Assembly (NCBI GenBank): GCA_965140365.1
Contig: OZ223196.1
Reading direction: 5' to 3' (one strand)
DNA length: 64,000 nt
From: Hydrogenovibrio sp965140365
GTDB taxonomy: Bacteria; Pseudomonadota; Gammaproteobacteria; Thiomicrospirales; Thiomicrospiraceae
The notes under the pieces are model-generated. The model had not been told where the DNA came from, did not search any database, and saw nothing but the letters and a program-made list of their open reading frames with translations. Each line of letters begins with the position of its first letter. Positions within the stretch are counted from its first letter, which is position 1. Below, piece after piece: positions 8,179 through 16,511 of this stretch. The position numbers and the translations under genes were made by a program.

Positions 8179-9804
8179 TTAAGAATTTTTGTGTTCGTTT
8201 GCCGCTTCCACAAACGCTTTAAACAACGGGTGACCGTTACGTGGCGTAGAGGTAAACTCCGGGTGGAACTGACAGGCCACAAACCAAGGGTGGTCTTCAA
8301 TTTCAATGGTTTCCACCAAATTACCGTCTTCTGAGCGACCGGAAATGATTAAACCAGCCGCTTCCAGCTTGGCGATGTAACCGTCATTCACTTCATAACG
8401 ATGGCGGTGACGTTCACGAATCAACGTATCACCGTAAATTTGTTGCATTTTAGTGCCTTCTGCCAACAAACATCCTTGGCCGCCCAAACGCATGGTACCA
8501 CCCAAGTCAACGGTCTCGTCGCGTTCGATTACTTTACCGTCTTCATCGGTCCATTCGGTAATCAAGGCGACCACCGGCGTCGGTGTCTTGGCGTCCAGCT
8601 CTGTGCTGTGCGCATTCGTCATGCCGGCAACGTGACGGGCATATTCCACGACCGCCATTTGCATGCCCAGACAAATTCCCAGATACGGAATCTTATTTTC
8701 ACGCGCATAACGAATGGCTTCGATTTTGCCTTCCACACCACGCTCACCGAAACCACCCGGAACCAAAATAGCATCCATATCTTCAATCACGCCGGTACCG
8801 GATTTTTCGATGTCTTCCGAATCGATGTAGTGAATATTCACTTGCGTCAGCGTCTGAATCCCGCCGTGTACTAAAGCTTCAATCAAGGATTTATAAGCTT
8901 CGGTCAAATCGACGTATTTTCCGACCATCGCGATATCGACCGATTTTTTCGGGTTCAACTGCGCATCGACGACTTTATCCCAATCCGACAAATCCGCTAC
9001 AGGGACATCCAGACGGAAACGATTGGTAACCAGCTCATCCAAGCCTTGCTCGTGCAACATTCTCGGCACTTCGTAAATGGTACGCGCATCCAGCGAATTA
9101 ATAACCGCCTGCTCTTCCACATTAGTGAACAATGCAATTTTGCGTTTTTCCGATTCTTCCAACGGACGTTCGGAACGGCAAATGAGAATATCCGGCTGAA
9201 TCCCGATGGAACGCAATTCTTTGACCGAGTGCTGGGTAGGTTTGGTTTTCACTTCGCCGGCCACCGCAATATAAGGCAACAAGGTCAGGTGCATAAACAT
9301 GGCGCGTTCACGACCGACTTCCACACCCAACTGGCGGATGGCTTCCAAAAACGGCAAGGATTCGATATCCCCAACGGTGCCGCCCACTTCCACCAGCGCC
9401 ACATCGGCGCCGGCCGCTGCCAGCTTGATACGGTGTTTGATTTCGTCGGTAATGTGCGGAATCACCTGAACCGTACCGCCTAAATAATCACCACGGCGCT
9501 CGTTACGAATCACTTTTTCATACACTTGGCCGGTCGAAAAACTGTTCCGTTTGGTGAAATTACGTTGTACAAAGCGCTCGTAATGCCCCAAATCCAAATC
9601 GGTTTCCGCACCGTCATCGGTGACAAACACTTCGCCATGCTGGAACGGGCTCATGGTGCCTGGATCGACGTTGATGTACGGATCCATCTTTAACATACTG
9701 ACTTTGAGGCCTCTGGCTTCCAGAAGCGACCCGAGAGAAGCAGCGGCAATTCCTTTTCCTAAGGAAGAAACAACACCACCAGTAACGAATATAAACTTTG
9801 TCAT
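8179..9804 (-). CDS. pyrG: CTP synthase
   Basis: Makes CTP from UTP using glutamine nitrogen and ATP. The synthetase domain (about 1-265) begins TKFIFVTGGVVSSLGKGI with the P-loop. The class I glutamine amidotransferase domain (about 290-541) has the nucleophile in LGICLGMQMAV and the catalytic His and Glu in CQFHPEFTSTP. The 541 residues are close to E. coli PyrG (545). Transcription continues into kdsA, eno and ftsB, a conserved gammaproteobacterial block. A good promoter lies about 95 bp upstream. Confidence 0.97.
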   Translation of the reverse strand: MTKFIFVTGGVVSSLGKGIAAASLGSLLEARGLKVSMLKMDPYINVDPGTMSPFQHGEVFVTDDGAETDLDLGHYERFVQRNFTKRNSFSTGQVYEKVIRNERRGDYLGGTVQVIPHITDEIKHRIKLAAAGADVALVEVGGTVGDIESLPFLEAIRQLGVEVGRERAMFMHLTLLPYIAVAGEVKTKPTQHSVKELRSIGIQPDILICRSERPLEESEKRKIALFTNVEEQAVINSLDARTIYEVPRMLHEQGLDELVTNRFRLDVPVADLSDWDKVVDAQLNPKKSVDIAMVGKYVDLTEAYKSLIEALVHGGIQTLTQVNIHYIDSEDIEKSGTGVIEDMDAILVPGGFGERGVEGKIEAIRYARENKIPYLGICLGMQMAVVEYARHVAGMTNAHSTELDAKTPTPVVALITEWTDEDGKVIERDETVDLGGTMRLGGQGCLLAEGTKMQQIYGDTLIRERHRHRYEVNDGYIAKLEAAGLIISGRSEDGNLVETIEIEDHPWFVACQFHPEFTSTPRNGHPLFKAFVEAANEHKNS

Positions 9805-9897
9805 GAAATCACTTTAGTTTAGACTTTAATTCAGCAAATTGAGAGCTTTGTTTGGAATAAAGCACCCACCGGAATTGGGTAATCAGAATGGAAGCTA

Positions 9898-9926
9898 ATT
9901 ATACCGTAACCCCAAGCCTTGAGCAA
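9898..9926 (-). promoter_or_regulatory. sigma70-type promoter for pyrG
   Basis: Read on the minus strand: TTGCTC (9921-9926), a 17-bp spacer, then a perfect TATAAT (9898-9903). It is in the 134-bp gap between tilS and pyrG and gives a leader of about 85-90 nt before pyrG. Confidence 0.55.
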
Positions 9927-9938
9927 TCTTTGATTGCG

Positions 9939-11213
9939 TCAATCCCGGTCAGAAGAATTCGTATCCTTCCCCAGTATCGCCACCGCTTTGCCATCCATTT
10001 CCAGTACCGGCCAACGGTTTCGATCCCAAGGCGGCACGCCATGCAGTTGAAACCATTTTTTTAAATGTGTTTTCGGGCCCAGCTTTTCGGCTTCCGCCTC
10101 AGTCACCGCCCGCACCGAGCAAGATGCCAATTGCGCTTTCGGCCAGGCCTGGTCAATTTCAAAACAGACACCGAAGGGTTCGGAAAAATACCATTGGGCC
10201 GGATCAAATGCTGCCCAAGGAACTCGGTAATCCGTCGGCAGAGCGTCCGGCAACGCATAGAGCGTTTGTCGATAAACACGGAACGTCAATTGAGCTTGCT
10301 TTAATTTCGGATGCGCCTGCGGGTTGTGATTGTTCAAACAGCTTTCCACCCAATCGTACACTTTGGCGTTAAGCGTTACCTGCGGCGCCTGCGTTTTGGC
10401 CCAATAGCGCAAAGCGTTTTTCACTCGCGACATCCCTAAATCGACAAGAGGTCGCAGTGTCAACTGATAGTGATTGGCAATACAGTTTTGCAAATCCGAT
10501 TGCGCTAAATCGTCCAACAACCCCAGACTTTCCGATAAATGCTGCGCGCTCTGCGCAAACGATTGTTCGCAATTTGGCCAGGCCTGGTGAATTTTAGGGA
10601 ACAACTCGTGACGAATAAAGTTGCGTTTTAAGGCGACATCCTGATTGGATGGGTCTTCCACCCAGCTCAATTGATAATGCGCGGCATAGGCTTTCAAAGC
10701 GTCATAAGGGATATGTAACAGTGGTCGGCAATGCCGCACCACTTTGCCTTCATGACAGACGGTTTTTTCAAACGGCATGGCCGCCAAACCGGCCAAGCCT
10801 CCACCGCGCAACGCACTTAATAAAAAGGTTTCCGCCTGGTCACGCTGATGGTGCGCCGTTAATAAAACCGTCTTATCATCCAACACATCATAAAGCGCCT
10901 TGTAGCGGACTTGACGAGCCACGGATTCCATGCCTTGACGAGACGACTCGGGCACGGTAACCCGAATGGCCTGATAGGAAATGTTTCGGGCTTCGCAAAA
11001 AGTCCGGGTAACGATTTCCCAGTCATCCGCGTCGGGCTGCAACCCATGATGAACGTAAACGGCTTGCAAGCGATGCGCCGGAAAATGTTTCGACAAGGCA
11101 TCCAACAATACGCTGGAATCCAGTCCGCCACTGAAGGCGACCAAAAAACGGTATTCGGAAGTATAAAGGTCGCTCAGCGAGGAAACCGCTGACTCAACCT
11201 TTGAAAAAGACAT
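9939..11213 (-). CDS. tilS: tRNA(Ile)-lysidine synthase
   Basis: Modifies C34 of the CAU-anticodon tRNA-Ile to lysidine, changing its charging from Met to Ile; essential for decoding AUA. The N-type ATP pyrophosphatase domain has the PP-loop FSGGLDSSVLL near residue 28 and the TAHHQRDQAETFLL motif. The substrate-binding middle domain and the C-terminal domain follow, for a total of 424 residues. It lies 23 bp after accA. The gene carries two in-frame copies of the CCAGGCCTGG palindrome, both read as Gln-Ala-Trp. Confidence 0.93.
   Translation of the reverse strand: MSFSKVESAVSSLSDLYTSEYRFLVAFSGGLDSSVLLDALSKHFPAHRLQAVYVHHGLQPDADDWEIVTRTFCEARNISYQAIRVTVPESSRQGMESVARQVRYKALYDVLDDKTVLLTAHHQRDQAETFLLSALRGGGLAGLAAMPFEKTVCHEGKVVRHCRPLLHIPYDALKAYAAHYQLSWVEDPSNQDVALKRNFIRHELFPKIHQAWPNCEQSFAQSAQHLSESLGLLDDLAQSDLQNCIANHYQLTLRPLVDLGMSRVKNALRYWAKTQAPQVTLNAKVYDWVESCLNNHNPQAHPKLKQAQLTFRVYRQTLYALPDALPTDYRVPWAAFDPAQWYFSEPFGVCFEIDQAWPKAQLASCSVRAVTEAEAEKLGPKTHLKKWFQLHGVPPWDRNRWPVLEMDGKAVAILGKDTNSSDRD
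10143..10152. repeat. iterated palindrome, copy 3
   Basis: Inside tilS, read as Gln-Ala-Trp on the minus strand. Confidence 0.85.
10578..10587. repeat. iterated palindrome, copy 4
   Basis: Second copy in tilS, 435 bp from copy 3, again read as Gln-Ala-Trp. Confidence 0.85.
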
Positions 11214-11236
11214 GGTATTCGAATTCGAAATGGCGT

Positions 11237-12193
11237 TTAAGCCACGTCGAAGTTACCATATTGCATATAGCGCTGGTAACGGTTTTCCAATAGAGCGTCC
11301 ACCGGCTGTTTCGACAGGGTTTCCATCTGGCTCAGCAACGCTTGCTTCAAAGCGGAGGCCGCGGCTTTCGAGTCGCGATGCGCGCCCCCCAAAGGTTCTT
11401 CGATAATCACATCAATCAACCCAAGCTCTTTCAGTCTTGGCGCGGTAATCCCCAATGCCGAGGCCGCATCAGCCGCATTGGCGGCGTCTTTCCACAAAAT
11501 GGACGCACAGCCCTCCGGCGAAATGACCGAGTAGGTGCTGTATTGCATCATCATGGTCACATCCCCCACGCCGATGGCCAGCGCGCCACCGGAACCGCCT
11601 TCGCCGATAACGGTACAAATCACCGGCACCGTCAACTCGGACATTTCAATCAGGTTACGGGCAATGGCTTCGGATTGGCCACGTTCTTCGGCATTGATGC
11701 CCGGATAAGCGCCCGGCGTGTCAATAAAGGTTAAAATCGGCAAATTGAAACGTTCCGCCGTTTTCATCAAACGCAGCGCTTTACGATACCCTTCCGGACG
11801 CGGCATGCCGAAATTACGATGAATTTTTTCTTTCGTGTCACGGCCTTTTTCCTGACCGATCACCATCACCGGTTGGCCGTCGATACGCGCCAGACCACCG
11901 ACAATCGCCGCATCGTCAGCAAACGCACGATCACCGTGCATTTCCTTAAAGTCGGTAAAGATTTCTTTCAGGTAATCCAGCATATACGGACGTTGCGGGT
12001 GACGCGCCACTTGAGCGACCTGAACGTCCGACAAACGACTGAAAATGGACTGCGTCAGGTTTTTACTTTTCTCTTCCAGTGCCGACACTTCTTTTAGCAA
12101 ATCCATGTCTTGGCCATCCAGATGACGCAACTCGTCGATCTTGGCTTCCAATTCGGCAATCGGCTGTTCAAAATCTAAAAAATCCAGTTTCAT
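11237..12193 (-). CDS. accA: acetyl-CoA carboxylase carboxyltransferase subunit alpha
   Basis: The alpha subunit of the carboxyltransferase that, with AccD, moves CO2 from biotin to acetyl-CoA to give malonyl-CoA, the first step of fatty-acid synthesis. The 318 residues match the family. Visible signatures are MHGDRAFADDAAIVGGLA, TFIDTPGAYPG, GEGGSGGALAIGVGD and SPEGCASILWKDA. It heads the accA-tilS pair. The usual upstream neighbour in gammaproteobacteria, dnaE, is missing here and ycaO takes its place. Confidence 0.96.
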   Translation of the reverse strand: MKLDFLDFEQPIAELEAKIDELRHLDGQDMDLLKEVSALEEKSKNLTQSIFSRLSDVQVAQVARHPQRPYMLDYLKEIFTDFKEMHGDRAFADDAAIVGGLARIDGQPVMVIGQEKGRDTKEKIHRNFGMPRPEGYRKALRLMKTAERFNLPILTFIDTPGAYPGINAEERGQSEAIARNLIEMSELTVPVICTVIGEGGSGGALAIGVGDVTMMMQYSTYSVISPEGCASILWKDAANAADAASALGITAPRLKELGLIDVIIEEPLGGAHRDSKAAASALKQALLSQMETLSKQPVDALLENRYQRYMQYGNFDVA

Positions 12194-12358
12194 TGTGGCT
12201 TCCTATTTCAATCTCAGGCAAGCTTGGGCCCGTTTCAACTTCGGGCCTTTGCGTATTATTCGGTTGATAAAATCTGGCCGCCATTTTATCAAATTCCGAC
12301 TTTTTGTGTTGATTTAAAACCGCTTAAGTGTTGAAAAAGCATCAACCCTACGACGGTT

Positions 12359-14083
12359 TCATTGCCAGTCTTGCGCCTTAACCGTACGAACCCGTTGATA
12401 TACCCCCAACAATGCCTGATGGCTTTGACTGGCCTCAAACGCCGCCATTCCCATCGGCAAACCGCCAAACACTTCTTCGCCGTCAATATTACGCCATACC
12501 TTATCCACCACAGCGTCACCAAAAAGCTGTTTTTGTACCGATAGCGGATACGCCGCCAGTTCGTTCTCCATTAAAATTTCCAGCGCAAAGCCCAAGGCTT
12601 TGTAAAACGTGAACATTTCTGCATCGTCGACAAAATACAGACTGGCCTGAAGAAGATCGTAGGCGGTTTCATGCTCTCGGTTAGCCAAAGCCAACCACAT
12701 CTGCAATTCGACAATTTTGAATTTTTTCCAATAAGAGTTTGCATCCGGTAACAGCCCAATCAAATTGGCCACCCCTTGATGCTCGGAAAAACCAAGAGAT
12801 TCCACGGCATCAAACGTGGTTTCAAATCGATCCGGCGCGTCGGACTGCACTAAACTTTCCAATAACTCCCGTAAAGCTCGACCGCGGTTTTGGTTATTAT
12901 CCAGCAGTTCATGCAACGGAAAGACCTCCGACATGCCCGGCACGACAATACGGCAAGCCGGCACGCCAAAATGCGAGTACTCGGCATAGTAAACTTCCGC
13001 ACCCTGTTGATGGATTTTCGCAACCAAGTCGTTGAATTGAGCTTGGGTATCCCCTTCAAAATCCCAGGCGACGAAGTCGAAGTCGTATTGATGGGAAATA
13101 AAGCGCGCGTGAATCAGGCCACTGGAGTCGATAAAATGATTTTCAATGTTTTCGTCGTCCGCCACCAACGCTTCATCAAACACCGGCAACTGAAAGCCGT
13201 CAAGCAGGTCCAAACTGCGCCCTTGAAGCGATTCGGTCAAGGTTCGTTCCAACGCCACCTCAAAAATCGGATGAGCGCCGAAAGAGGCAAAGCAACGGCC
13301 GGTTTTCTGTTCAAACAAGGTCACGTTCATCACCGGGAAACGCCCTCCCAACGATGCATCTCGAATCGATACATCAATTCCTTGCGCACGAAGCGCATCC
13401 CGCGCACGAATCACATTCGGGTATTGCGCGACCACAGATTCCGGCACCTCCGGCAAACACAGGTTTTCGGTCAAAATACGACGTTTCACCCAACGCTCAA
13501 ACACTTCCGACAAACCTTGAACCAACGCTTCTGTTGAGGTGTTCCCGGCACTCAAGCCATTGCTCGCGTAGAGGTTGCTGAATAAATTCATCGGAAAATA
13601 AATTGTCTCGCCGGAACTTGCTGCCGTCATGGGCAAACAACGAATCCCCTCTGTGGCATCGTTCAAACTGAGCAAGTCCTCGCCTTCCATCTCGCCATCG
13701 GCATCGTAGATTTTCCAAAGCGATTCGGGTAACAGGGATTTAAATTCGCGACAAGCGACAAGTTTTTCGTCCGTAAAATACAACCACTCAGGGGAGGCAT
13801 CGAGATAATAATCGGAAAAGAAGTAATTGGTTTCCAAACGTTCAAAAAACTCACCCAATGCACTGGCTAAAGTGGCTTTTCGACTCGCCCCTTTACCGTT
13901 GGTAAACAAGGCCGGACATTTTTGATCACGAATATGGACCGAATAGACATTCGGCACTGGATTCAGCCAAGAAGCTTCTTCAATATCGAATCCGGCGGAT
14001 GCCAACTGTGCCTGCATCCGGTTGATGGAGTCTTCCAGACAGGCGTCCTTGCCTTTGATAAACGTTTGTTCGACCATATTCAT
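12359..14083 (-). CDS. ycaO: YcaO-family ATP-dependent protein (RimO accessory type)
   Basis: A 574-residue protein resembling E. coli YcaO (586), which assists RimO in methylthiolation of ribosomal protein S12. The ATP-binding YcaO fold shows the Mg/ATP glutamates in LASALGEFFERLE (about 70-85) and ALVQGLSEVFERWV (about 185-200). The C-terminal third is helical and lacks the proline-rich C-terminus of azoline-forming cyclodehydratases. No precursor peptide, maturase or rimO is adjacent, which argues against a RiPP cluster. It is upstream of accA with a 165-bp gap and no clear terminator. Confidence 0.85.
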   Translation of the reverse strand: MNMVEQTFIKGKDACLEDSINRMQAQLASAGFDIEEASWLNPVPNVYSVHIRDQKCPALFTNGKGASRKATLASALGEFFERLETNYFFSDYYLDASPEWLYFTDEKLVACREFKSLLPESLWKIYDADGEMEGEDLLSLNDATEGIRCLPMTAASSGETIYFPMNLFSNLYASNGLSAGNTSTEALVQGLSEVFERWVKRRILTENLCLPEVPESVVAQYPNVIRARDALRAQGIDVSIRDASLGGRFPVMNVTLFEQKTGRCFASFGAHPIFEVALERTLTESLQGRSLDLLDGFQLPVFDEALVADDENIENHFIDSSGLIHARFISHQYDFDFVAWDFEGDTQAQFNDLVAKIHQQGAEVYYAEYSHFGVPACRIVVPGMSEVFPLHELLDNNQNRGRALRELLESLVQSDAPDRFETTFDAVESLGFSEHQGVANLIGLLPDANSYWKKFKIVELQMWLALANREHETAYDLLQASLYFVDDAEMFTFYKALGFALEILMENELAAYPLSVQKQLFGDAVVDKVWRNIDGEEVFGGLPMGMAAFEASQSHQALLGVYQRVRTVKAQDWQ

Positions 14084-14411
14084 TCCTTTGTGTCATTGTC
14101 TTTAACGGGCTTTTCCCACACCTGTTAGCAGTGACTTATTACAAAAAGGTGTCCGGCGCGCATTTTAATCGAAGTCGCCGAAAAAAGCCCCTTTCTTTTC
14201 AGTCATTTAATATTCACCAGGCCTGGTGAAATTGAGACATTGATGCTAATAAAACCCAAACCTTTTAATAAGCATTTTCTAATATAAATTCCATCTAATA
14301 TACAAGCAAAAACATTTATGTGGAATCAAATCGGTTTTCAGTAGAATGAAACCTGTGTTACGTATTCCATACCCTTTTAAACCATCACACTTAAATGTTG
14401 GAGGCAGCACT
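14084..14411. other. divergent intergenic region, 328 bp
   Basis: Between ycaO (minus) and the cytochrome gene (plus). It is AT-rich and holds an 18-bp perfect palindrome at 14213 and a TAGAAT box at 14342-14347 that could be the -10 of the cytochrome gene. An upstream in-frame extension of the cytochrome from 14346 is possible, but it lacks a signal peptide start and a ribosome site. Confidence 0.6.
14213..14230. repeat. iterated palindrome, copy 5, extended to 18 bp
   Basis: Intergenic. The core CCAGGCCTGG (14217-14226) is extended by matching bases to TTCACCAGGCCTGGTGAA. No T-tract follows on either strand, so it is not an obvious terminator. Confidence 0.85.
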
Positions 14412-14702
14412 ATGAAACAAGCGCGCAATACTCTTTTAGCCGGCCTTTTGGTCTCTCCGATACTGGCCTATGCCGACGTGCATCCGGGCAAAGCCCTATA
14501 CGATGATGCCAACTGCGCAAAATGCCATGCGGATATGGGCTACAACAAACCGAGCCTGACCAAAATGAAACCTCATAACTATACTGACCTACAAAAAGCC
14601 GTTGCTTATTGTGACAGTAACTTAAATGTGGGGTGGTTTGACGACGAGCGGGAAGAAGTTGTCGATTACCTGAACGAAACCTACTACCAATTCCCGAAAT
14701 AG
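14412..14702 (+). CDS. small periplasmic c-type cytochrome
   Basis: A 96-residue monoheme cytochrome c. The signal peptide is MKQARNTLLAGLLVSPILAYA, and the heme attachment site CAKCH is at about residue 37. The C-terminal helix is about 75-90. A second cysteine (AYCDSN) is not part of a heme motif. The partner and redox role are unknown; such proteins act as electron shuttles in the periplasm. The start is set by GGAGG seven bases upstream. The gene stands alone and converges with the next. Confidence 0.8.
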   Translation: MKQARNTLLAGLLVSPILAYADVHPGKALYDDANCAKCHADMGYNKPSLTKMKPHNYTDLQKAVAYCDSNLNVGWFDDEREEVVDYLNETYYQFPK

Positions 14703-14731
14703 ACAGGATTAACAAATCAAACGATAAAAGC

Positions 14732-15589
14732 TCAAACGTCTTGCCCGAGGTAACGAAGTTGTTTCTTCAGCTTTTTCAGCGCCTCGGGATCCGCTTTTTT
14801 CACATCATCCTCGACCAATAAATTATCGGCATCCTTGACGGATTTATCGATGGCATCCACAAGGAAATACGTTTTCATATTGGAATCAATCGCTTTCCAG
14901 TTGCGTTTTTTGGCGCGCCAGAGTTTATTTAATGCCGGATCCCGATCCAACACCTGAATAATATGGTCGAACAATTTTGTCAAACGCGGAACCGATTCGT
15001 GAGGCCAGAAAGGGCGTCCATTTTTCGGATCGAAATAACTGGCGCGATCCAACTCGGCCACTTTGAAAGCCGGGATAATGCCCGGAATACCGGCATAAGC
15101 CGCTTCCGCTTCCGCACTTTGCAAATGATCGACTGACATCACCGGCACGTTCGACTTCCAACGGGAATAAGTAATGTACACATTGTAACGATCAATATAG
15201 TTCAGCTTGCCTTTGGCCAGCTTCACGACCTTATCGGCCGGAACGATGTACTCCAAGCCTTGGCTGGTTAACTGTTTGGTATTATCCCAAAGCTCCCAGC
15301 CAGACTGGCCGGTTTCATTACCGGATGAATCCACCGCAATCGGCACACAGGACAATCCATAGTCGTGCCCTTCCACAAAATCGCGCACCGCAATCTGATA
15401 ATCCCCTTTCGGTGTGATTTTACGAACGATTCCAATAATGTAAGCATCGTCTTTGATGTTATTGGAAGGAAAGCCCACCAACACCGTTTCACCGACTTTA
15501 AATTTATGCGACAGCATATCGGCCGCCAGCACCCAGGAAGAAAACAACAGTGTGACAGTCACCACTAGGGCAGATAAACGTATTTTCAA
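14732..15589 (-). CDS. periplasmic protein of unknown function
   Basis: I do not recognise a named family. The start is chosen as TTG at 15589 because GGAG lies six bases upstream and the protein then begins with a clean signal peptide (MKIRLSALVVTVTLLFSSWVLA). A GTG at 15613 would add eight charged residues before it. The mature part (about 265 residues) has a beta-rich N-terminal half, with the KFKVGETVLVGF and RKITPKGDYQIAVRDFVEGH segments resembling a small SH3-like or Tudor-like barrel, and a charged helical C-terminus. It stands alone, with a 258-bp gap upstream. Confidence 0.6.
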   Translation of the reverse strand: MKIRLSALVVTVTLLFSSWVLAADMLSHKFKVGETVLVGFPSNNIKDDAYIIGIVRKITPKGDYQIAVRDFVEGHDYGLSCVPIAVDSSGNETGQSGWELWDNTKQLTSQGLEYIVPADKVVKLAKGKLNYIDRYNVYITYSRWKSNVPVMSVDHLQSAEAEAAYAGIPGIIPAFKVAELDRASYFDPKNGRPFWPHESVPRLTKLFDHIIQVLDRDPALNKLWRAKKRNWKAIDSNMKTYFLVDAIDKSVKDADNLLVEDDVKKADPEALKKLKKQLRYLGQDV

Positions 15590-15847
15590 ATCGGTCTCCA
15601 ATTCTATTTTCACAGGAATCCATCGGATTCCTTTCGCTGATACTCGCTAATATTCGCTCAATTCAGTTGCCATTTTATCAATCTCCGAGCCTGTTAACTA
15701 TACACAGAAATTGTGGATAATTTTGTGTGCAACCTCTCAAGAAGTCGAAAAAAATGAGTAATGTCTTAACGGTTACCTAAGATGATTAAAAAATAGGCAC
15801 ATCATTTCAACACTCAAAAAATGCGCGTGATTTTTAACCCGCCGGTT

Positions 15848-16510
15848 TCATTTTTTGTCCGCCACATCATTCCGCAAATACACCGGCATCGGCAGTTGTT
15901 CTTCCACACCAAACGTCTGCTCCGGGCGCTGAGCCGCAATGTCGGCAATGGCTTGCGCAGACGGTAACACCGATTCCCAATGCTTGAACGTCGCCTTCAC
16001 ATTTGGAAAAACACTATCAATATCACCCGCGCCTTGTGAAATGCCGGAATTGGAAATCAACGTCAAGGCGTTGGTTTCCGAGACCAGTTGCGCCGGTTCC
16101 GAAACAAGCCGGTCCGATTCAACACGACAAGCCTGTAAATAAAGCTCTTGCATACGAGCATCCAAACAGGCCCACCATTGCGTTTGCCCCGACGCTTGAT
16201 ACCCTTGCCAGGCCAACGCTTCTAACGTGGACACAGACACCACTGGCTTTTCCCAGGCAAAGGCCAAGCCTTGGATCACACCGGATGCGATTCGAATACC
16301 GGTAAAGGCGCCCGGCCCCTCTCCAAATGCTAACGCATCAATTTGACCAGGCCTGATTCCGGCTTGTTTCAGCACCGAATCCACCATTGGCAATAAGCGA
16401 TCGGCATGCTTCTGAGGGGCAAGCTCATATTCCAAATAAACCTCATCACCCTGTTTCAAACAAGCCGAACAGGCTTGCGTGGAGGTTTCCACCGCTAAAA
16501 TCGTCTGCAT
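15848..16510 (-). CDS. tsaB: tRNA threonylcarbamoyladenosine biosynthesis protein TsaB
   Basis: TsaB is the ASKHA-fold partner of TsaD in making t6A at position 37 of ANN-decoding tRNAs. The start ILAVETSTQACSACL and the motif AFGEGPGAFTGIRIASGVIQGLAFAW match the family; 220 residues is usual. Of two close ATGs I take the second (16510), since GGGA is eight bases from it; the first would start at 16519. The gene begins right at the end of the helicase gene, so the two are coupled. Confidence 0.9.
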   Translation of the reverse strand: MQTILAVETSTQACSACLKQGDEVYLEYELAPQKHADRLLPMVDSVLKQAGIRPGQIDALAFGEGPGAFTGIRIASGVIQGLAFAWEKPVVSVSTLEALAWQGYQASGQTQWWACLDARMQELYLQACRVESDRLVSEPAQLVSETNALTLISNSGISQGAGDIDSVFPNVKATFKHWESVLPSAQAIADIAAQRPEQTFGVEEQLPMPVYLRNDVADKK

Positions 16511-16511
16511 A

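Noticed and set aside
8401..9483. Two open frames of about 150 codons on the plus strand
   Set aside because: Both are shadows of pyrG on the opposite strand.
12226..12248. GGCCCG/CGGGCC hairpin between ycaO and accA as a terminator
   Set aside because: It is followed by T residues only on the plus strand, where no gene ends; on the coding strand there is no T-tract.
12890..13537. A 215-codon open frame on the plus strand
   Set aside because: Antisense to ycaO, whose own frame is intact and conserved.
14346..14411. N-terminal extension of the small cytochrome gene
   Set aside because: It would place 22 residues before a clean signal peptide, and the ribosome site clearly belongs to the internal ATG.
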